This document shows positions 54,701 through 63,957 of a stretch of DNA of 64,000 nt, one piece after another; the first letter of the stretch is position 1; each line of letters opens with the position of its first letter. The stretch covers positions 124,001-188,000 of the forward strand of contig NZ_JAANMZ010000003.1 in assembly GCF_011250555.1 (NCBI RefSeq). The letters run 5' to 3'. The stretch is from Bacillus sp. MM2020_4 (lineage in GTDB: Bacteria; Bacillota; Bacilli; Bacillales; Cytobacillaceae). A model generated the notes under the pieces. It ran no database searches and was not told the origin of the DNA. It saw only the letters and a list, made by a program, of their open reading frames with translations. The position numbers were made by a program, and so were the translations under genes.

Positions 54701-56407
54701 ATGTTGGAATCAAAACCATGGTTGAATCATTATCCGAAAGAAATTCCTACCACACTTGAATACTCCTCAGAACCTGTGCAAGAATATTTGGCAGATGCAG
54801 CAAGAAAGTTTCCAGAGAAAATAGCGATTCATTTTATGGGCAAAGAAATGACCTACAAACAGTTGTATGAAGATGTAGTACATTTTGCCAGTTACCTTCA
54901 GGGGCATTTGGGAATTAAAAAAGACGATCGAGTCGCAATTATGCTCCCCAATACACCACAAGCAGTTATTAGTTATTTTGGTATATTAATGGCTGGTGGA
55001 ATTGTCGTTCAAACCAACCCATTATATACGGAACGTGAACTTGAATATCAAATGAAGGACTCCGGAGCCAAAGTAATTATCACCCTAGACATCCTCTACC
55101 CAAGAGTCTCGAAGGTTATGCCGAAAACGGATTTACAACATATTATTGTAACCGCTATCAAAGACTACTTGCCCTTTCCAAAGAATCTAATCTATCCTTA
55201 CATCCAGAAAAAACAATATGGAATTGTCGTGAAAGTCAAACACGGGGGATCCTCCCATTCATTGACTGAAATTTTGAAGGAAAACCCGAAAGAATTAACG
55301 AAATACGACTTCAACCCTGATGAAGACATTGCCCTATTGCAATATACGGGTGGAACAACCGGCTCTCCGAAAGGTGTCATGTTAACACATAAAAATTTAC
55401 AATCGAACACATTGATGAGTGAGGCATGGTTATATAAAGCGAAGCCCGGTGAAGAATCGATGCTGGGAATTGTCCCGTTTTTCCATGTTTATGGGATGAC
55501 TGTCTGCATGATCCTATCAATTAAGATGGCTTGCAAAATGATATTACTGCCGAAATTCGATGCATTGACAACGTTAAAAACGATTCATAAACAGCGCCCG
55601 ACCCTATTTCCCGGTGCCCCAACTATTTATATCGGCTTATTAAACCATCCTGATTTAAAAAAATACGATTTATCTTCGATTGAGGCATGCATCAGCGGTT
55701 CAGCCCCGCTTCCGCTGGAAGTACAGGAGAAATTTGAGGAGGTGACCGGGGGAAAACTGGTGGAAGGCTATGGGTTATCGGAAGCATCACCAGTCACCCA
55801 TTCCAATTTTTTGTGGGACGTGGAAAGAGTAAAGGGAAGTATCGGCGTTCCGTACCCTGATACCAATGCAAAAATTGTCTCTATTGAAACAGGTGAAGAC
55901 ATGCCTGTAGGAGAAATTGGCGAAATTGTCATTAAAGGTCCACAAATTATGAAAGGCTATTGGAATCGTCCGGAAGAAACAAGAGAAGTTCTGCATGATG
56001 GTTGGCTTTATACGGGTGACTTAGGATATATGAATGAGGAAGGATATTTTTACGTCGTCGACCGTAAAAAGGATATGATTATTGCCGGGGGCTACAATAT
56101 TTATCCTCGCGAAATTGAAGAGGTATTATATGAACATCCCGATGTGCTCGAGGCAGTTGCAGCAGGCATTCCAGATCCATATCGCGGTGAAACGGTTAAA
56201 GCGTATATTGTTCTAAAAGAAGGTTCAACGGTTACGGGAGATGAAATGAATCAATATGCCAGGAAGTTTCTGGCTGCATATAAGGCACCGCGGCTATATG
56301 AATTTAGAGATGAATTGCCCAAAACAGCAGTAGGAAAAATTTTAAGAAGAATGCTTGTTGAAGAGGAAAAGCGAAAAATAGAGGAAGAAGCTCAAAAACA
56401 CGCCTAA
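54701..56407 (+). CDS. lcfA: Long-chain fatty acid-CoA ligase
   Basis: LcfA, 568 residues, activates long-chain fatty acids to acyl-CoA with ATP, the entry to beta-oxidation. Motifs: the AMP-binding P-loop LLQYTGGTTGSPKGVMLTH, VEGYGLSEASPVTH, the hinge/fatty-acid signature GWLYTGDLGYMNEEGYFYVVDR (in parts), and the C-terminal catalytic lysine in PKTAVGKILRRML. ATG 54701 follows GGGAGGTTATGC. First of the conserved lcfA-fadR-fadB-etfB-etfA cluster, with its own promoter; the FadR box lies downstream of it. Confidence 0.96.
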   Translation: MLESKPWLNHYPKEIPTTLEYSSEPVQEYLADAARKFPEKIAIHFMGKEMTYKQLYEDVVHFASYLQGHLGIKKDDRVAIMLPNTPQAVISYFGILMAGGIVVQTNPLYTERELEYQMKDSGAKVIITLDILYPRVSKVMPKTDLQHIIVTAIKDYLPFPKNLIYPYIQKKQYGIVVKVKHGGSSHSLTEILKENPKELTKYDFNPDEDIALLQYTGGTTGSPKGVMLTHKNLQSNTLMSEAWLYKAKPGEESMLGIVPFFHVYGMTVCMILSIKMACKMILLPKFDALTTLKTIHKQRPTLFPGAPTIYIGLLNHPDLKKYDLSSIEACISGSAPLPLEVQEKFEEVTGGKLVEGYGLSEASPVTHSNFLWDVERVKGSIGVPYPDTNAKIVSIETGEDMPVGEIGEIVIKGPQIMKGYWNRPEETREVLHDGWLYTGDLGYMNEEGYFYVVDRKKDMIIAGGYNIYPREIEEVLYEHPDVLEAVAAGIPDPYRGETVKAYIVLKEGSTVTGDEMNQYARKFLAAYKAPRLYEFRDELPKTAVGKILRRMLVEEEKRKIEEEAQKHA

Positions 56408-56483
56408 TCTAGAAAATTTTTTTTGAACGGATAGGCTTGTCTGATATATGATAATAAGTAGCCAAAGTTTCTGGCAGAAGTTC

Positions 56484-56512
56484 TTGACAGAAGTGAAGAT
56501 AAATTCTATTAT
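56484..56512 (+). promoter_or_regulatory. fadR-fadB-etfBA promoter
   Basis: TTGACA (56484-56489), 17-bp spacer, TATTAT (56507-56512), start of transcription near 56519, at the edge of the FadR box. Confidence 0.8.
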
Positions 56513-56519
56513 AAAAATA

Positions 56520-56537
56520 TGAATGATGATTCATTCA
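56520..56537. promoter_or_regulatory. FadR (TetR-type) operator
   Basis: TGAATGATGATTCATTCA: arms TGAATGA and TCATTCA with a 4-bp centre, the published Bacillus FadR box. Located at about +1 of the promoter just upstream, so repression by blocking RNA polymerase is expected, relieved by long-chain acyl-CoA. Confidence 0.9.
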
Positions 56538-56595
56538 TATTTTTATTTTTACTTAACAAGTAATGTACATAATTTTCTTCAAAGGGGGGGATAGA

Positions 56596-57192
56596 TTGAA
56601 AAAAAGTAAGCCGAAATACATGCAAATAATTGATGCTGCAGTCATCGCTATTGCTGAAAATGGCTACCACCAAGCCCAAGTTTCGAAAATTGCGAAGCAG
56701 GCGGGAGTGGCAGATGGCACGATTTATCTTTATTTTAAAAACAAAGAAGACATCCTCATCTCACTCTTTGAAGAAAAAATGGGAACATTCATTGAAAAAA
56801 TAGATCAAATGATAGCAGGAAAAGGGACGGCGGCGGAGAAGTTATTAAAGATGATTGAAGCGCATTTCAGTTTGCTTTATGAGGATCACCATCTTGCCAT
56901 TGTGACCCAGTTGGAATTGCGCCAATCTAACAAGGATTTACGGCTTCGCATTAATAATGTTCTAAAAGGGTACCTACAGGTGATTGATAAAATTATACTC
57001 GAAGGCATAGAGACGGGTGAGTTTTCACCGGACCTAGATGTACGTCTTGCCCGGCAAATGATTTTCGGTACGATTGATGAAACCGCTACCTCATGGGTAA
57101 TGAACGAGGAAAAGTATAATTTGATAAAACTGGCAACCCCGGTTCATCACCTATTAATTAATGGCTGTGGGTTCAGAAGAGGAAAAGAATAG
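56596..57192 (+). CDS. fadR: Fatty acid degradation repressor FadR (TetR family)
   Basis: FadR (YsiA), 198 residues, a TetR repressor of the Bacillus fad regulon that releases DNA on binding long-chain acyl-CoA. The helix-turn-helix (about 22-55) has AENGYHQAQVSKIAKQAGVA and GTIYLYFKNKEDIL. The C-terminal ligand domain contains VTQLELRQSNKDLRLRIN and DVRLARQMIFGTIDETATSWVM, as in B. subtilis. The frame opens at ATG 56563, but AAAGGGGGGG lies before the TTG at 56596, which fits the family. A perfect FadR box lies 58 bases upstream, so it is autoregulated. Confidence 0.96.
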   Translation: MKKSKPKYMQIIDAAVIAIAENGYHQAQVSKIAKQAGVADGTIYLYFKNKEDILISLFEEKMGTFIEKIDQMIAGKGTAAEKLLKMIEAHFSLLYEDHHLAIVTQLELRQSNKDLRLRINNVLKGYLQVIDKIILEGIETGEFSPDLDVRLARQMIFGTIDETATSWVMNEEKYNLIKLATPVHHLLINGCGFRRGKE

Positions 57193-57203
57193 GGGGAAAA
57201 ACT

Positions 57204-57977
57204 TTGGAATATTTAAAATGGTCGTATCAAGAAAGTATTGCCACGATTACAATTCAGCGTCCTCCGGCAAATGCCCTTTCATCAGGTCTTTTAAGGGAAT
57301 TGTCGTTGATACTGGATGAAATCGAACCAAACCGTGAGATTCGTGTGATTGTTATTCATGGTGAAGGCCGCTTTTTCTCAGCAGGTGCTGATATTAAAGA
57401 ATTTACCACGGTCACTTCTTCAGGAGATTTCGCTAACCTTGGTAAATTCGGTCAGGATTTATTTGATCGTATGGAAAAGTTTCCAAAGCCGATTATTGCC
57501 GCAATCCATGGCGCAGCACTTGGCGGCGGATTGGAACTTGCTATGGCTTGTCACATCCGCTATGTCAGCGAAACGGCTAAACTTGGCCTTCCTGAGCTGC
57601 AGCTTGGTTTAATCCCTGGATTTGCCGGTACACAGCGCCTGCCAAAATATGTAGGAGTTGCCCGTGCGGCAGAAATGCTGTTCACATCTGAGCCCATCAC
57701 AGGTTTAGAAGCAGTAGAATACGGGTTGGCCACCCGAGCTTTTCCAGAAACTGATGTATTGGACCAGGCTTATCAATTAGCTGGGAAAATTGCTAAGAAA
57801 AGCCCTGTCTCCATTGGTGCTGCTATTCAATTATTAAACTATGCAAAAACAGAAGAGTTTTACGAAGGTACCAAAAAAGAGGCTGAATTGTTTGGTAAAG
57901 TTTTTATTTCAAACGATGCCAAAGAAGGGATACAAGCCTTCCTCGAAAAAAGAGAACCAAACTTTAAAGGTGAATAA
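57204..57977 (+). CDS. fadB: Enoyl-CoA hydratase FadB (YsiB)
   Basis: A 257-residue crotonase-family protein that hydrates 2-enoyl-CoA in beta-oxidation. The oxyanion-hole segments are FSAGADIKEF and AAIHGAALGGGLELAMACH, and the two catalytic glutamates of typical hydratases are in ELAMACH-like LELAMACHIR and LPELQLGLIPGFAGTQRLP. It starts with TTG after AGGGGGAAAAAC, 11 bases after fadR. etfB follows after 115 bases. Confidence 0.95.
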   Translation: MEYLKWSYQESIATITIQRPPANALSSGLLRELSLILDEIEPNREIRVIVIHGEGRFFSAGADIKEFTTVTSSGDFANLGKFGQDLFDRMEKFPKPIIAAIHGAALGGGLELAMACHIRYVSETAKLGLPELQLGLIPGFAGTQRLPKYVGVARAAEMLFTSEPITGLEAVEYGLATRAFPETDVLDQAYQLAGKIAKKSPVSIGAAIQLLNYAKTEEFYEGTKKEAELFGKVFISNDAKEGIQAFLEKREPNFKGE

Positions 57978-58092
57978 CTTCCATAAGCAGGGCTCCTGTT
58001 TTAAGAAGTTTTATAAATTTTTTTCTAAAAAATTATCTCAATCTTTCAAACTGAGCGAATGCTCGAATATTTCATAGGAGGGGACCAAAAGC

Positions 58093-58866
58093 ATGAACAT
58101 TTATGTGTTAATGAAAAGAACCTTTGATACGGAAGAAAAGATTACGCTGAACGGTGGAAAAATCAATGAGGATGGTGCTGAATTTATCATCAATCCATAT
58201 GATGAATATGCGATTGAAGAAGCCATCCAAGTCCGTGATGCCAATGGTGGCGAAGTAACCGTTATTTCTGTTGGCAACGAAGAAACTGAAAAACAATTGC
58301 GTACTGCTCTAGCAATGGGTGCAGATAAGGCGGTTCTAATCAATACGGAAGACGATGTGGAGAATGGTGACCAATTTACGACAGCCAAAATCCTTGCTGA
58401 ATACTTAAAAGATAAAGAGGCAGATTTAATCATCGGCGGAAATGTTGCCATCGATGGCGGATCAGGACAGGTTGGCCCGCGTGTTGCCGAGTTATTAAAC
58501 ATTCCGTATGTAACAACGATTACCAAGTTGGAAATTGACGGAACAAATGTAACCGTTACCCGTGACGTTGAAGGGGATGCTGAAGTCATTGGAACAAGCC
58601 TGCCTTTGTTAATCACGGCACAACAAGGTCTTAATGAACCTCGTTATCCATCATTACCGGGGATTATGAAAGCGAAGAAGAAGCCGCTTGAAGAATTAGA
58701 ATTAGATGACCTTGACCTTGATGAAGATGATGTTGAAGCGAAAACTAAGACAATTGAAATTAATCTGCCAGCCAAAAAAGAAGCAGGAAAGGTTTTAGCC
58801 GGCGAATTAAATGATCAGGTTAAAGAACTTGTTCACCTACTTCATACTGAAGCAAAAGTAATTTAA
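58093..58866 (+). CDS. etfB: Electron transfer flavoprotein subunit beta
   Basis: EtfB, 257 residues, forms with EtfA the FAD/AMP protein that carries electrons from acyl-CoA dehydrogenases to the respiratory chain. The AMP-binding region includes MGADKAVLI and GNVAIDGGSGQVGPRVAELL; the EtfB signature VTRDVEGDAEVIGTSLPLLI (in parts) and the recognition loop PRYPSLPGIMKAKKKPLE near residue 190 are present. AGGAGGGGACC precedes the ATG. It is part of the fadR-fadB-etfBA unit. No internal terminator was seen between fadB and etfB. Confidence 0.96.
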   Translation: MNIYVLMKRTFDTEEKITLNGGKINEDGAEFIINPYDEYAIEEAIQVRDANGGEVTVISVGNEETEKQLRTALAMGADKAVLINTEDDVENGDQFTTAKILAEYLKDKEADLIIGGNVAIDGGSGQVGPRVAELLNIPYVTTITKLEIDGTNVTVTRDVEGDAEVIGTSLPLLITAQQGLNEPRYPSLPGIMKAKKKPLEELELDDLDLDEDDVEAKTKTIEINLPAKKEAGKVLAGELNDQVKELVHLLHTEAKVI

Positions 58867-58908
58867 TCGAATTCACATAAAAATTGTTTTTTCAGGAGGT
58901 AAACATAC

Positions 58909-59886
58909 ATGTCAAGAAAAGTATTGGTATTAGGAGAAGTTCGTGACGGATCATTACGTAATGTTTCTTTCGAAGCAATTGCTGCCGCAAAAACGGTTGC
59001 TGAGGGCGGAGATGTTGTTGGTGTCTTAGTTGGCCAAGCTGTAAGCGCTTTAGGTACGGAACTAGTCCAAAATGGTGCAGACCGCGTTATCATTGTAGAA
59101 GATGAGAAATTAAATCAATATACATCTGATGGGTATGCCCAAGCATTACTTGCAGTTATTGAGCAGGAAAAACCGGAAGGACTTGTTTTCGGTCATACAG
59201 CACTTGGTAAGGACTTGGCACCAAGAATTGCTGGGAAACTTTCATCGGGTCTCATTTCTGACGCAACTGCTGTTGAAGCAGCCGGCGGAAATATCGTGTT
59301 TACACGACCAATTTATTCTGGAAAAGCATTTGAAAAGAAAATTGTAACCAGCGGATTGATTTTTGCAACGGTTCGCCCAAATAACATTGCTCCTTTAGAA
59401 AAGGATGAAAGCAGAACTGGAGAGGTTTCTTCCCTATCTGTTGATATTAAAGACCTTCGTGCCATTATTAAAGAAGTGGTAAGAAAAGCAAGCGAGGGTG
59501 TTGATTTAAGTGAAGCAAAAGTGGTTATTTCCGGAGGCCGCGGTGTTAAGAGTGCGCAAGGGTTCGAACCATTGAAAGAATTAGCTCAAGTATTAGGTGG
59601 AGCTGTTGGCGCTTCCCGTGGTGCATGTGATGCCGACTATTGTGATTACTCCTTACAAATTGGCCAAACTGGTAAAGTTGTAACGCCTGACTTATATATT
59701 GCCTGTGGAATTTCCGGTGCTATCCAGCATTTAGCGGGCATGTCCAACTCCAAGGTGATTGTTGCGATCAACAAAGATCCTGAAGCAAACATCTTTAAAG
59801 TAGCAGACTACGGAATCGTTGGTGACCTTTTCGAAGTTGTGCCATTATTAACAGAAGAGTTTAAAAAGCTTAAGGTTCATTCATAA
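58909..59886 (+). CDS. etfA: Electron transfer flavoprotein subunit alpha
   Basis: EtfA, 325 residues, the FAD-binding subunit. An N-terminal alpha/beta domain (about 1-190) resembles EtfB. The C-terminal FAD domain carries ISGGRGVKSAQGFEPLKELA, GASRGACDADYCDYSLQIGQ (with TGK next, split here), PDLYIACGISGAIQHLAGM and INKDPEANIFKVADYGIVGD, all standard. CAGGAGG precedes the ATG, 42 bases after etfB. It is the last gene of the fatty acid degradation cluster and ends in a strong hairpin terminator. Confidence 0.97.
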   Translation: MSRKVLVLGEVRDGSLRNVSFEAIAAAKTVAEGGDVVGVLVGQAVSALGTELVQNGADRVIIVEDEKLNQYTSDGYAQALLAVIEQEKPEGLVFGHTALGKDLAPRIAGKLSSGLISDATAVEAAGGNIVFTRPIYSGKAFEKKIVTSGLIFATVRPNNIAPLEKDESRTGEVSSLSVDIKDLRAIIKEVVRKASEGVDLSEAKVVISGGRGVKSAQGFEPLKELAQVLGGAVGASRGACDADYCDYSLQIGQTGKVVTPDLYIACGISGAIQHLAGMSNSKVIVAINKDPEANIFKVADYGIVGDLFEVVPLLTEEFKKLKVHS

Positions 59887-59896
59887 TAATAATGGG

Positions 59897-59930
59897 GCGA
59901 GCAGGGTGTTCTGCTCGCTTCTAAATTTTT
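59897..59930 (+). terminator. Terminator after etfA
   Basis: GCGAGCAG (59897-59904) / CTGCTCGC (59911-59918), then TTCTAAATTTTT. Confidence 0.82.
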
Positions 59931-60048
59931 AGGAATATGATGGCTAAAATAAGGGAAAATAACGAGTAGAGCAATTTATTAGCGTGTTATTTCAATCGAT
60001 GTTATACTCTGGGTAGTATTTCAGTATTTATTAGGGGGTAAATAAAAA

Positions 60049-60363
60049 ATGGCTATTTCACACGTAACAGATCAAAATTTTACGGCTGAAACAGGTTCAG
60101 GACTTGTCCTTGTAGATTTCTGGGCACCATGGTGCGGACCTTGTAAAATGATTGCACCAGTTCTTGAAGAGCTTGATGCAGACATGGGCGATAAAGTGAA
60201 AATTACGAAGCTTGATGTGGATGACAACCCGCAAACAGCTGCAAACTTCGGTGTTATGAGCATTCCAACATTGTTGGTCATGAAAAATGGCGAAGTCGTT
60301 GATAAAGTAGTCGGCTTCCAGCCTAAAGAAGCATTAGCAAGTGTATTAGAAAAGCACGTTTAA
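60049..60363 (+). CDS. trxA: Thioredoxin
   Basis: TrxA, 104 residues, the general cytosolic disulfide reductant. The active site [18 protein letters not shown] is at residues about 26-43 with the redox pair CGPC, and the cis-proline is in [12 protein letters not shown]. It has the usual length and no signal peptide. AGGGGG precedes the ATG. TATACT (60003-60008) is a likely -10, but no convincing -35 was found. The gene is monocistronic, with a terminator after it. Confidence 0.98.
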   Translation: MAISHVTDQNFTAETGSGLVLVDFWAPWCGPCKMIAPVLEELDADMGDKVKITKLDVDDNPQTAANFGVMSIPTLLVMKNGEVVDKVVGFQPKEALASVLEKHV

Positions 60364-60383
60364 GTATACAAAGATACAAAATG

Positions 60384-60421
60384 AAACCTTAGCTGGGCTT
60401 GTTCCAGTTAAGGTTTTTTTT
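60384..60421 (+). terminator. Terminator after trxA
   Basis: AAACCTTAGCTGG (60384-60396) / CCAGTTAAGGTTT (60404-60416) with one mismatch, then T-run. Confidence 0.9.
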
Positions 60422-60509
60422 GATAAGAAAAACATCCCACTTCCCTTTAATGGCCATTTGCATTACTATTTTATAAGATAGAAAAAAAGACGGATGGGAG
60501 TGGCCGGAA

Positions 60510-62288
60510 ATGAATGAGATAATTAATCAAAAACTGACACTGCTGCCTGATCAGCCTGGCTGCTACTTAATGAAAGACCGTCAGGGAACGATTATTTATG
60601 TAGGGAAAGCAAAAGTTTTAAAGAATCGTGTTCGTTCCTATTTTACCGGATCACATGATGGGAAGACATTAAGGCTCGTTAATGAGATTGAGGACTTTGA
60701 ATACATTGTTACTTCTTCAAATATAGAAGCGCTTTTACTCGAACTAAACCTTATCAAGAAATACGATCCCAAATACAATATCATGCTGAAGGATGATAAA
60801 AGCTACCCGTTTATAAAAATTACTGCGGAAAGACACCCACAGCTAGTCATAACGCGAAAAGTACGAAAAGATAAAGGGAAGTATTTTGGCCCCTATCCGA
60901 ATGTTGGTGCTGCAAAGGAAACGAAGAAATTACTTGACCGCATGTTTCCCTTACGAAAATGCAACAACTTCACCACGGGACGACCATGTTTTTATTATCA
61001 TTTAGGTCAATGTATCGGCCCCTGCGTTAAAGAGGTTAGTGAAGAAGAATATAAAAAAGTAACAGATGATATTTCTCGATTTTTAAACGGTGGCCATAAA
61101 GAAATAAAAAAAGAGCTTACTGAGAAAATGACCGCAGCAGCCGATGAACTAGATTTTGAACGAGCAAAGGAATACCGCGATAAAATCGTTCATATTGAAA
61201 CGATTATGGAAAAACAAAAAATTACGATGACTGATTTTACGGACCGTGATGTCTTTGGCTATGCTGTTGACAAAGGCTGGATGTGTGTCCAAGTCTTCTT
61301 TGTCCGCCAAGGAAAGCTGATTGAACGGGATGTCTCTACTTTTCCAATCTACAATGAACCGGAGGAAGAAATCTTAACCTTCCTTGGTCAATTCTACACA
61401 AAAGCCAATCATTTCAAGCCCAAAGAGATTTTGATTCAGGATGAGGTAGAACTAACAATGGCGGAGCAGCTGCTCGAAGATGTGAAAGTGCTGCAGCCAC
61501 AGCGCGGACAAAAAAAGGATCTCGTCAAAATGGCCATTAAAAATGCCAAAATTGCTCTAAATGAAAAATTCTCCTTGATTGAAAAAGATGAGGAAAGAAC
61601 GATAAAGGCAGTAGAAAACCTAGGGGAATTACTAGGGATTTACACTCCGCATCGGATTGAGTCATTTGATAACTCCAACATTCAAGGAACAGACCCCGTT
61701 TCTGCAATGGTCGTTTTTATCGATGGCAAGGCCACCAAGCGGGAATACCGCAAGTATAAAATTAAATCAGTAAAAGGTCCTGATGATTATGAATCCATGC
61801 GGGAAGTCACAAGAAGAAGATACTCCAGGGCCTTAAAGGATGAACTGCCACTCCCAGATTTGATTATCATTGATGGTGGAAAAGGACATGTTGAGACTGT
61901 AAGAGATGTGCTTGAAAATGAATTGGGGCTTGATATTCCGCTTGCTGGTCTGGTGAAGGATGAAAAACACCGAACTTCACAACTTCTATATGGAAATCCG
62001 CTAGAAATTGTCCCTCTAGCAAGGAACAGCCAAGAATTTTATTTATTGCAAAGGATCCAAGATGAGGTTCACCGCTTTGCGATTACCTTTCACCGTCAAA
62101 TTCGCGGGAAGTCGGCCTTTCATTCATTACTTGATGATATTCCGGGAATTGGTGAAAAGCGGAAAAAACAATTGCTAAAGGAATTCGGCTCGGTAAAGAA
62201 AATGAAGGAAGCTACGGTTGAGGAATTTCGAGCCCTGGGAATCCCAGCCAATGTAGTGGAAGAATTAATCAAAAAACTTCAATCGTAA
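60510..62288 (+). CDS. uvrC: Excinuclease ABC subunit C
   Basis: UvrC, 592 residues, makes both incisions in nucleotide excision repair after UvrAB mark the damage. The GIY-YIG domain (about 14-95) has [12 protein letters not shown] and [19 protein letters not shown] cysteine cluster ([22 protein letters not shown], in parts) follows, then the UVR motif (about 205-240), the RNase H-like C-nuclease with [20 protein letters not shown] and [10 protein letters not shown], and the C-terminal HhH pair ending [19 protein letters not shown] 60510 follows GGGAGTGGCCGGAA. Precedes lysC, as in B. subtilis. Confidence 0.96.
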   Translation: MNEIINQKLTLLPDQPGCYLMKDRQGTIIYVGKAKVLKNRVRSYFTGSHDGKTLRLVNEIEDFEYIVTSSNIEALLLELNLIKKYDPKYNIMLKDDKSYPFIKITAERHPQLVITRKVRKDKGKYFGPYPNVGAAKETKKLLDRMFPLRKCNNFTTGRPCFYYHLGQCIGPCVKEVSEEEYKKVTDDISRFLNGGHKEIKKELTEKMTAAADELDFERAKEYRDKIVHIETIMEKQKITMTDFTDRDVFGYAVDKGWMCVQVFFVRQGKLIERDVSTFPIYNEPEEEILTFLGQFYTKANHFKPKEILIQDEVELTMAEQLLEDVKVLQPQRGQKKDLVKMAIKNAKIALNEKFSLIEKDEERTIKAVENLGELLGIYTPHRIESFDNSNIQGTDPVSAMVVFIDGKATKREYRKYKIKSVKGPDDYESMREVTRRRYSRALKDELPLPDLIIIDGGKGHVETVRDVLENELGLDIPLAGLVKDEKHRTSQLLYGNPLEIVPLARNSQEFYLLQRIQDEVHRFAITFHRQIRGKSAFHSLLDDIPGIGEKRKKQLLKEFGSVKKMKEATVEEFRALGIPANVVEELIKKLQS

Positions 62289-62291
62289 GGA

Positions 62292-62320
62292 TTGTCAGAA
62301 AAAATTGAACATGCTATAAT
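62292..62320 (+). promoter_or_regulatory. lysC promoter
   Basis: TTGTCA (62292-62297), 17-bp spacer, TATAAT (62315-62320), only 3 bases after the uvrC stop. Confidence 0.8.
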
Positions 62321-62362
62321 AAGTGAAAATTTAATTTACTATCACTTTTACGTATTAAAGTG

Positions 62363-62602
62363 AAGGTAGAGGTGCGAGCTTCAATAGTAATGGTTCTGAG
62401 AAGGATGAGCTTCGAAGATGAATCATGAAAGGGGATGTTCGCCGAAGTAAGGAAGGTCTCATTTCTTTCTTTGCTGGTTCTGCATTGAATAAATGCAGGA
62501 TTGTCAAGACCTTGGTCTTGGAGAGCTATCTTACATTGTGTGTACGGAAATTTATATTTTCGTGGTCTTAAAGCAATGAGATGCCCTTCTCATTGCTTTT
62601 TT
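62363..62602 (+). promoter_or_regulatory. Lysine riboswitch (L box) with terminator
   Basis: The aptamer runs about 62363-62533, with conserved pieces GTAGAGGTGCGAGCTTCA (start), AAGGGGATGTTCGCCGAAGT (middle), and CTGGTTCTGCAT. AAGGTAG and CTATCTT can close P1. The expression platform is a strong terminator AAGCAATGAGA (62571-62581) / TCTCATTGCTT (62588-62598) with T6. Lysine binding would stop transcription before lysC. It fills most of the 365-base gap. Confidence 0.95.
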
Positions 62603-62653
62603 GCGTGTTTGGGGAAAATTAATAGTATTACTTAAAAAAAGGGGAAGAAGATC

Positions 62654-63868
62654 ATGGGGCTTATTGTACAAAAATTTGGGGGAACCTCCGTTGGCAGTGC
62701 AGAAAGAATTTTGAATGTGGCAGCCTGTGTGAAAGAGGAGACGGAACGAGGCAATAACGTCGTTGTCGTCGTTTCAGCAATGGGGAAATCTACAGATCAA
62801 CTAGTCAGCATGGCTAAGGAAATATCCTCGCAGCCAAGTAAGCGAGAAATGGATATGTTGTTATCCACTGGGGAGCAGGTGACCATCTCCTTACTTTCGA
62901 TGGCCTTAAATCAACAAGGACTTGATGCGGTTTCCTTCACTGGCTGGCAGGCGGGTATTGTGACCGAACCTGTTCATGGAAATGCGAGAATCTCGAAAAT
63001 TAACACGGAGGCCATTCAGACCCAGTTATCGGATGGTAAGGTGGTTATTGTTGCCGGGTTCCAGGGAATCACAGAGGACGGTGAGATTACCACCCTTGGC
63101 CGCGGCGGTTCTGATACGACCGCTGTAGCATTAGCTGCTGCGCTTAAAGCAGATAAGTGTGATATTTATACCGATGTAACCGGGGTATTCACCACTGACC
63201 CAAGGTATGTTAAAGCGGCACGTAAATTATTATCTGTGTCGTATGATGAGATGCTGGAGCTTGCCAATTTGGGTGCGGGTGTCTTGCATCCAAGAGCTGT
63301 AGAGTTTGCAAAGAACTATCAAGTTCAGCTTGAGGTTCGTTCAAGTATGGAGAAAATAGAAGGAACAGTCATAGAGGGGGAAGCAACAATGGAGCAAAAT
63401 TTAGTCGTACGCGGAGTGGCGTTTGAAGACGAAATTACTAGGGTAACGGTATTGGGGCTTACCAATTCACTAACTAGCCTGTCAACGATATTTACAACCT
63501 TGGCACAGAATCATCTTAACGTGGACATTATCATTCAAAGTACAACAGAGGGTGGTACGGCGAATTTGTCTTTCTCGATACATACAAATGATTTGTTAGA
63601 GACATTAAAGGTATTAGAAGACAATAAAGAAGTGCTAGGCTATGAGCAACTCGATGCAGAAAATAAATTAGCGAAGGTATCCATTGTTGGTTCCGGCATG
63701 ATCTCCAATCCAGGGGTGGCAGCCAAAATGTTTGAAGTTCTAGCGGCTAATAATATCCAAATTAAAATGGTCAGTACTTCAGAAATAAAAGTATCCGCCG
63801 TCGTCGAAGAAAAAAATATGCTTAAAGCAGTAGAAGCACTCCATGCAGCATTCGAACTAAGCAAATAG
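62654..63868 (+). CDS. lysC: Aspartokinase II, lysine-sensitive (alpha subunit)
   Basis: LysC, 404 residues, phosphorylates aspartate in the first step to lysine, threonine and methionine. The kinase domain (about 1-240) has VQKFGGTSVGS, the substrate segment TTLGRGGSDTTAVALAAAL and YTDVTGVFTTDPR. Two ACT domains follow (about 262-330 and 342-400), which bind the inhibitor lysine. The gene also encodes the beta subunit from an internal start. AAAAAGGGGAAGAAG precedes the ATG. Expression is controlled by the upstream lysine riboswitch; a hairpin at 63882-63920 ends the gene. Confidence 0.97.
   Translation: MGLIVQKFGGTSVGSAERILNVAACVKEETERGNNVVVVVSAMGKSTDQLVSMAKEISSQPSKREMDMLLSTGEQVTISLLSMALNQQGLDAVSFTGWQAGIVTEPVHGNARISKINTEAIQTQLSDGKVVIVAGFQGITEDGEITTLGRGGSDTTAVALAAALKADKCDIYTDVTGVFTTDPRYVKAARKLLSVSYDEMLELANLGAGVLHPRAVEFAKNYQVQLEVRSSMEKIEGTVIEGEATMEQNLVVRGVAFEDEITRVTVLGLTNSLTSLSTIFTTLAQNHLNVDIIIQSTTEGGTANLSFSIHTNDLLETLKVLEDNKEVLGYEQLDAENKLAKVSIVGSGMISNPGVAAKMFEVLAANNIQIKMVSTSEIKVSAVVEEKNMLKAVEALHAAFELSK
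63389..63868 (+). CDS. lysC: Aspartokinase II beta subunit (in-frame internal start)
   Basis: The B. subtilis lysC gene makes its beta subunit from an internal, in-frame start. Here ATG 63389 is codon 246 of lysC and is preceded by GAGGGGG (63374-63380) at a spacing of 8. The product would be 159 residues (MEQNLVVRGVAFEDEITRVT onward), covering just the two ACT domains, and would associate with the alpha subunit. The internal ribosome binding site is seen directly; use of the start is known from the B. subtilis enzyme and inferred here. Confidence 0.75.
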   Translation: MEQNLVVRGVAFEDEITRVTVLGLTNSLTSLSTIFTTLAQNHLNVDIIIQSTTEGGTANLSFSIHTNDLLETLKVLEDNKEVLGYEQLDAENKLAKVSIVGSGMISNPGVAAKMFEVLAANNIQIKMVSTSEIKVSAVVEEKNMLKAVEALHAAFELSK

Positions 63869-63881
63869 GTAGAAAGGCGAA

Positions 63882-63920
63882 AAAGGGTGACAGGCACCAT
63901 TCTGGTGCCTGCCACCCTTT
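63882..63920. terminator. Long hairpin after lysC, related to the GGTGCC repeats
   Basis: 18-bp arms AAAGGGTGACAGGCACCA (63882-63899) / TGGTGCCTGCCACCCTTT (63903-63920) with one A-C mismatch and a 3-nt loop. A-rich and T-rich ends on both sides suit termination in both directions. The arms contain the sequence of the 13-mers at 43698 and 43737. Confidence 0.8.
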
Positions 63921-63957
63921 AAAACACAAAAATAGTAGAAATGAACAAAAACGAATT

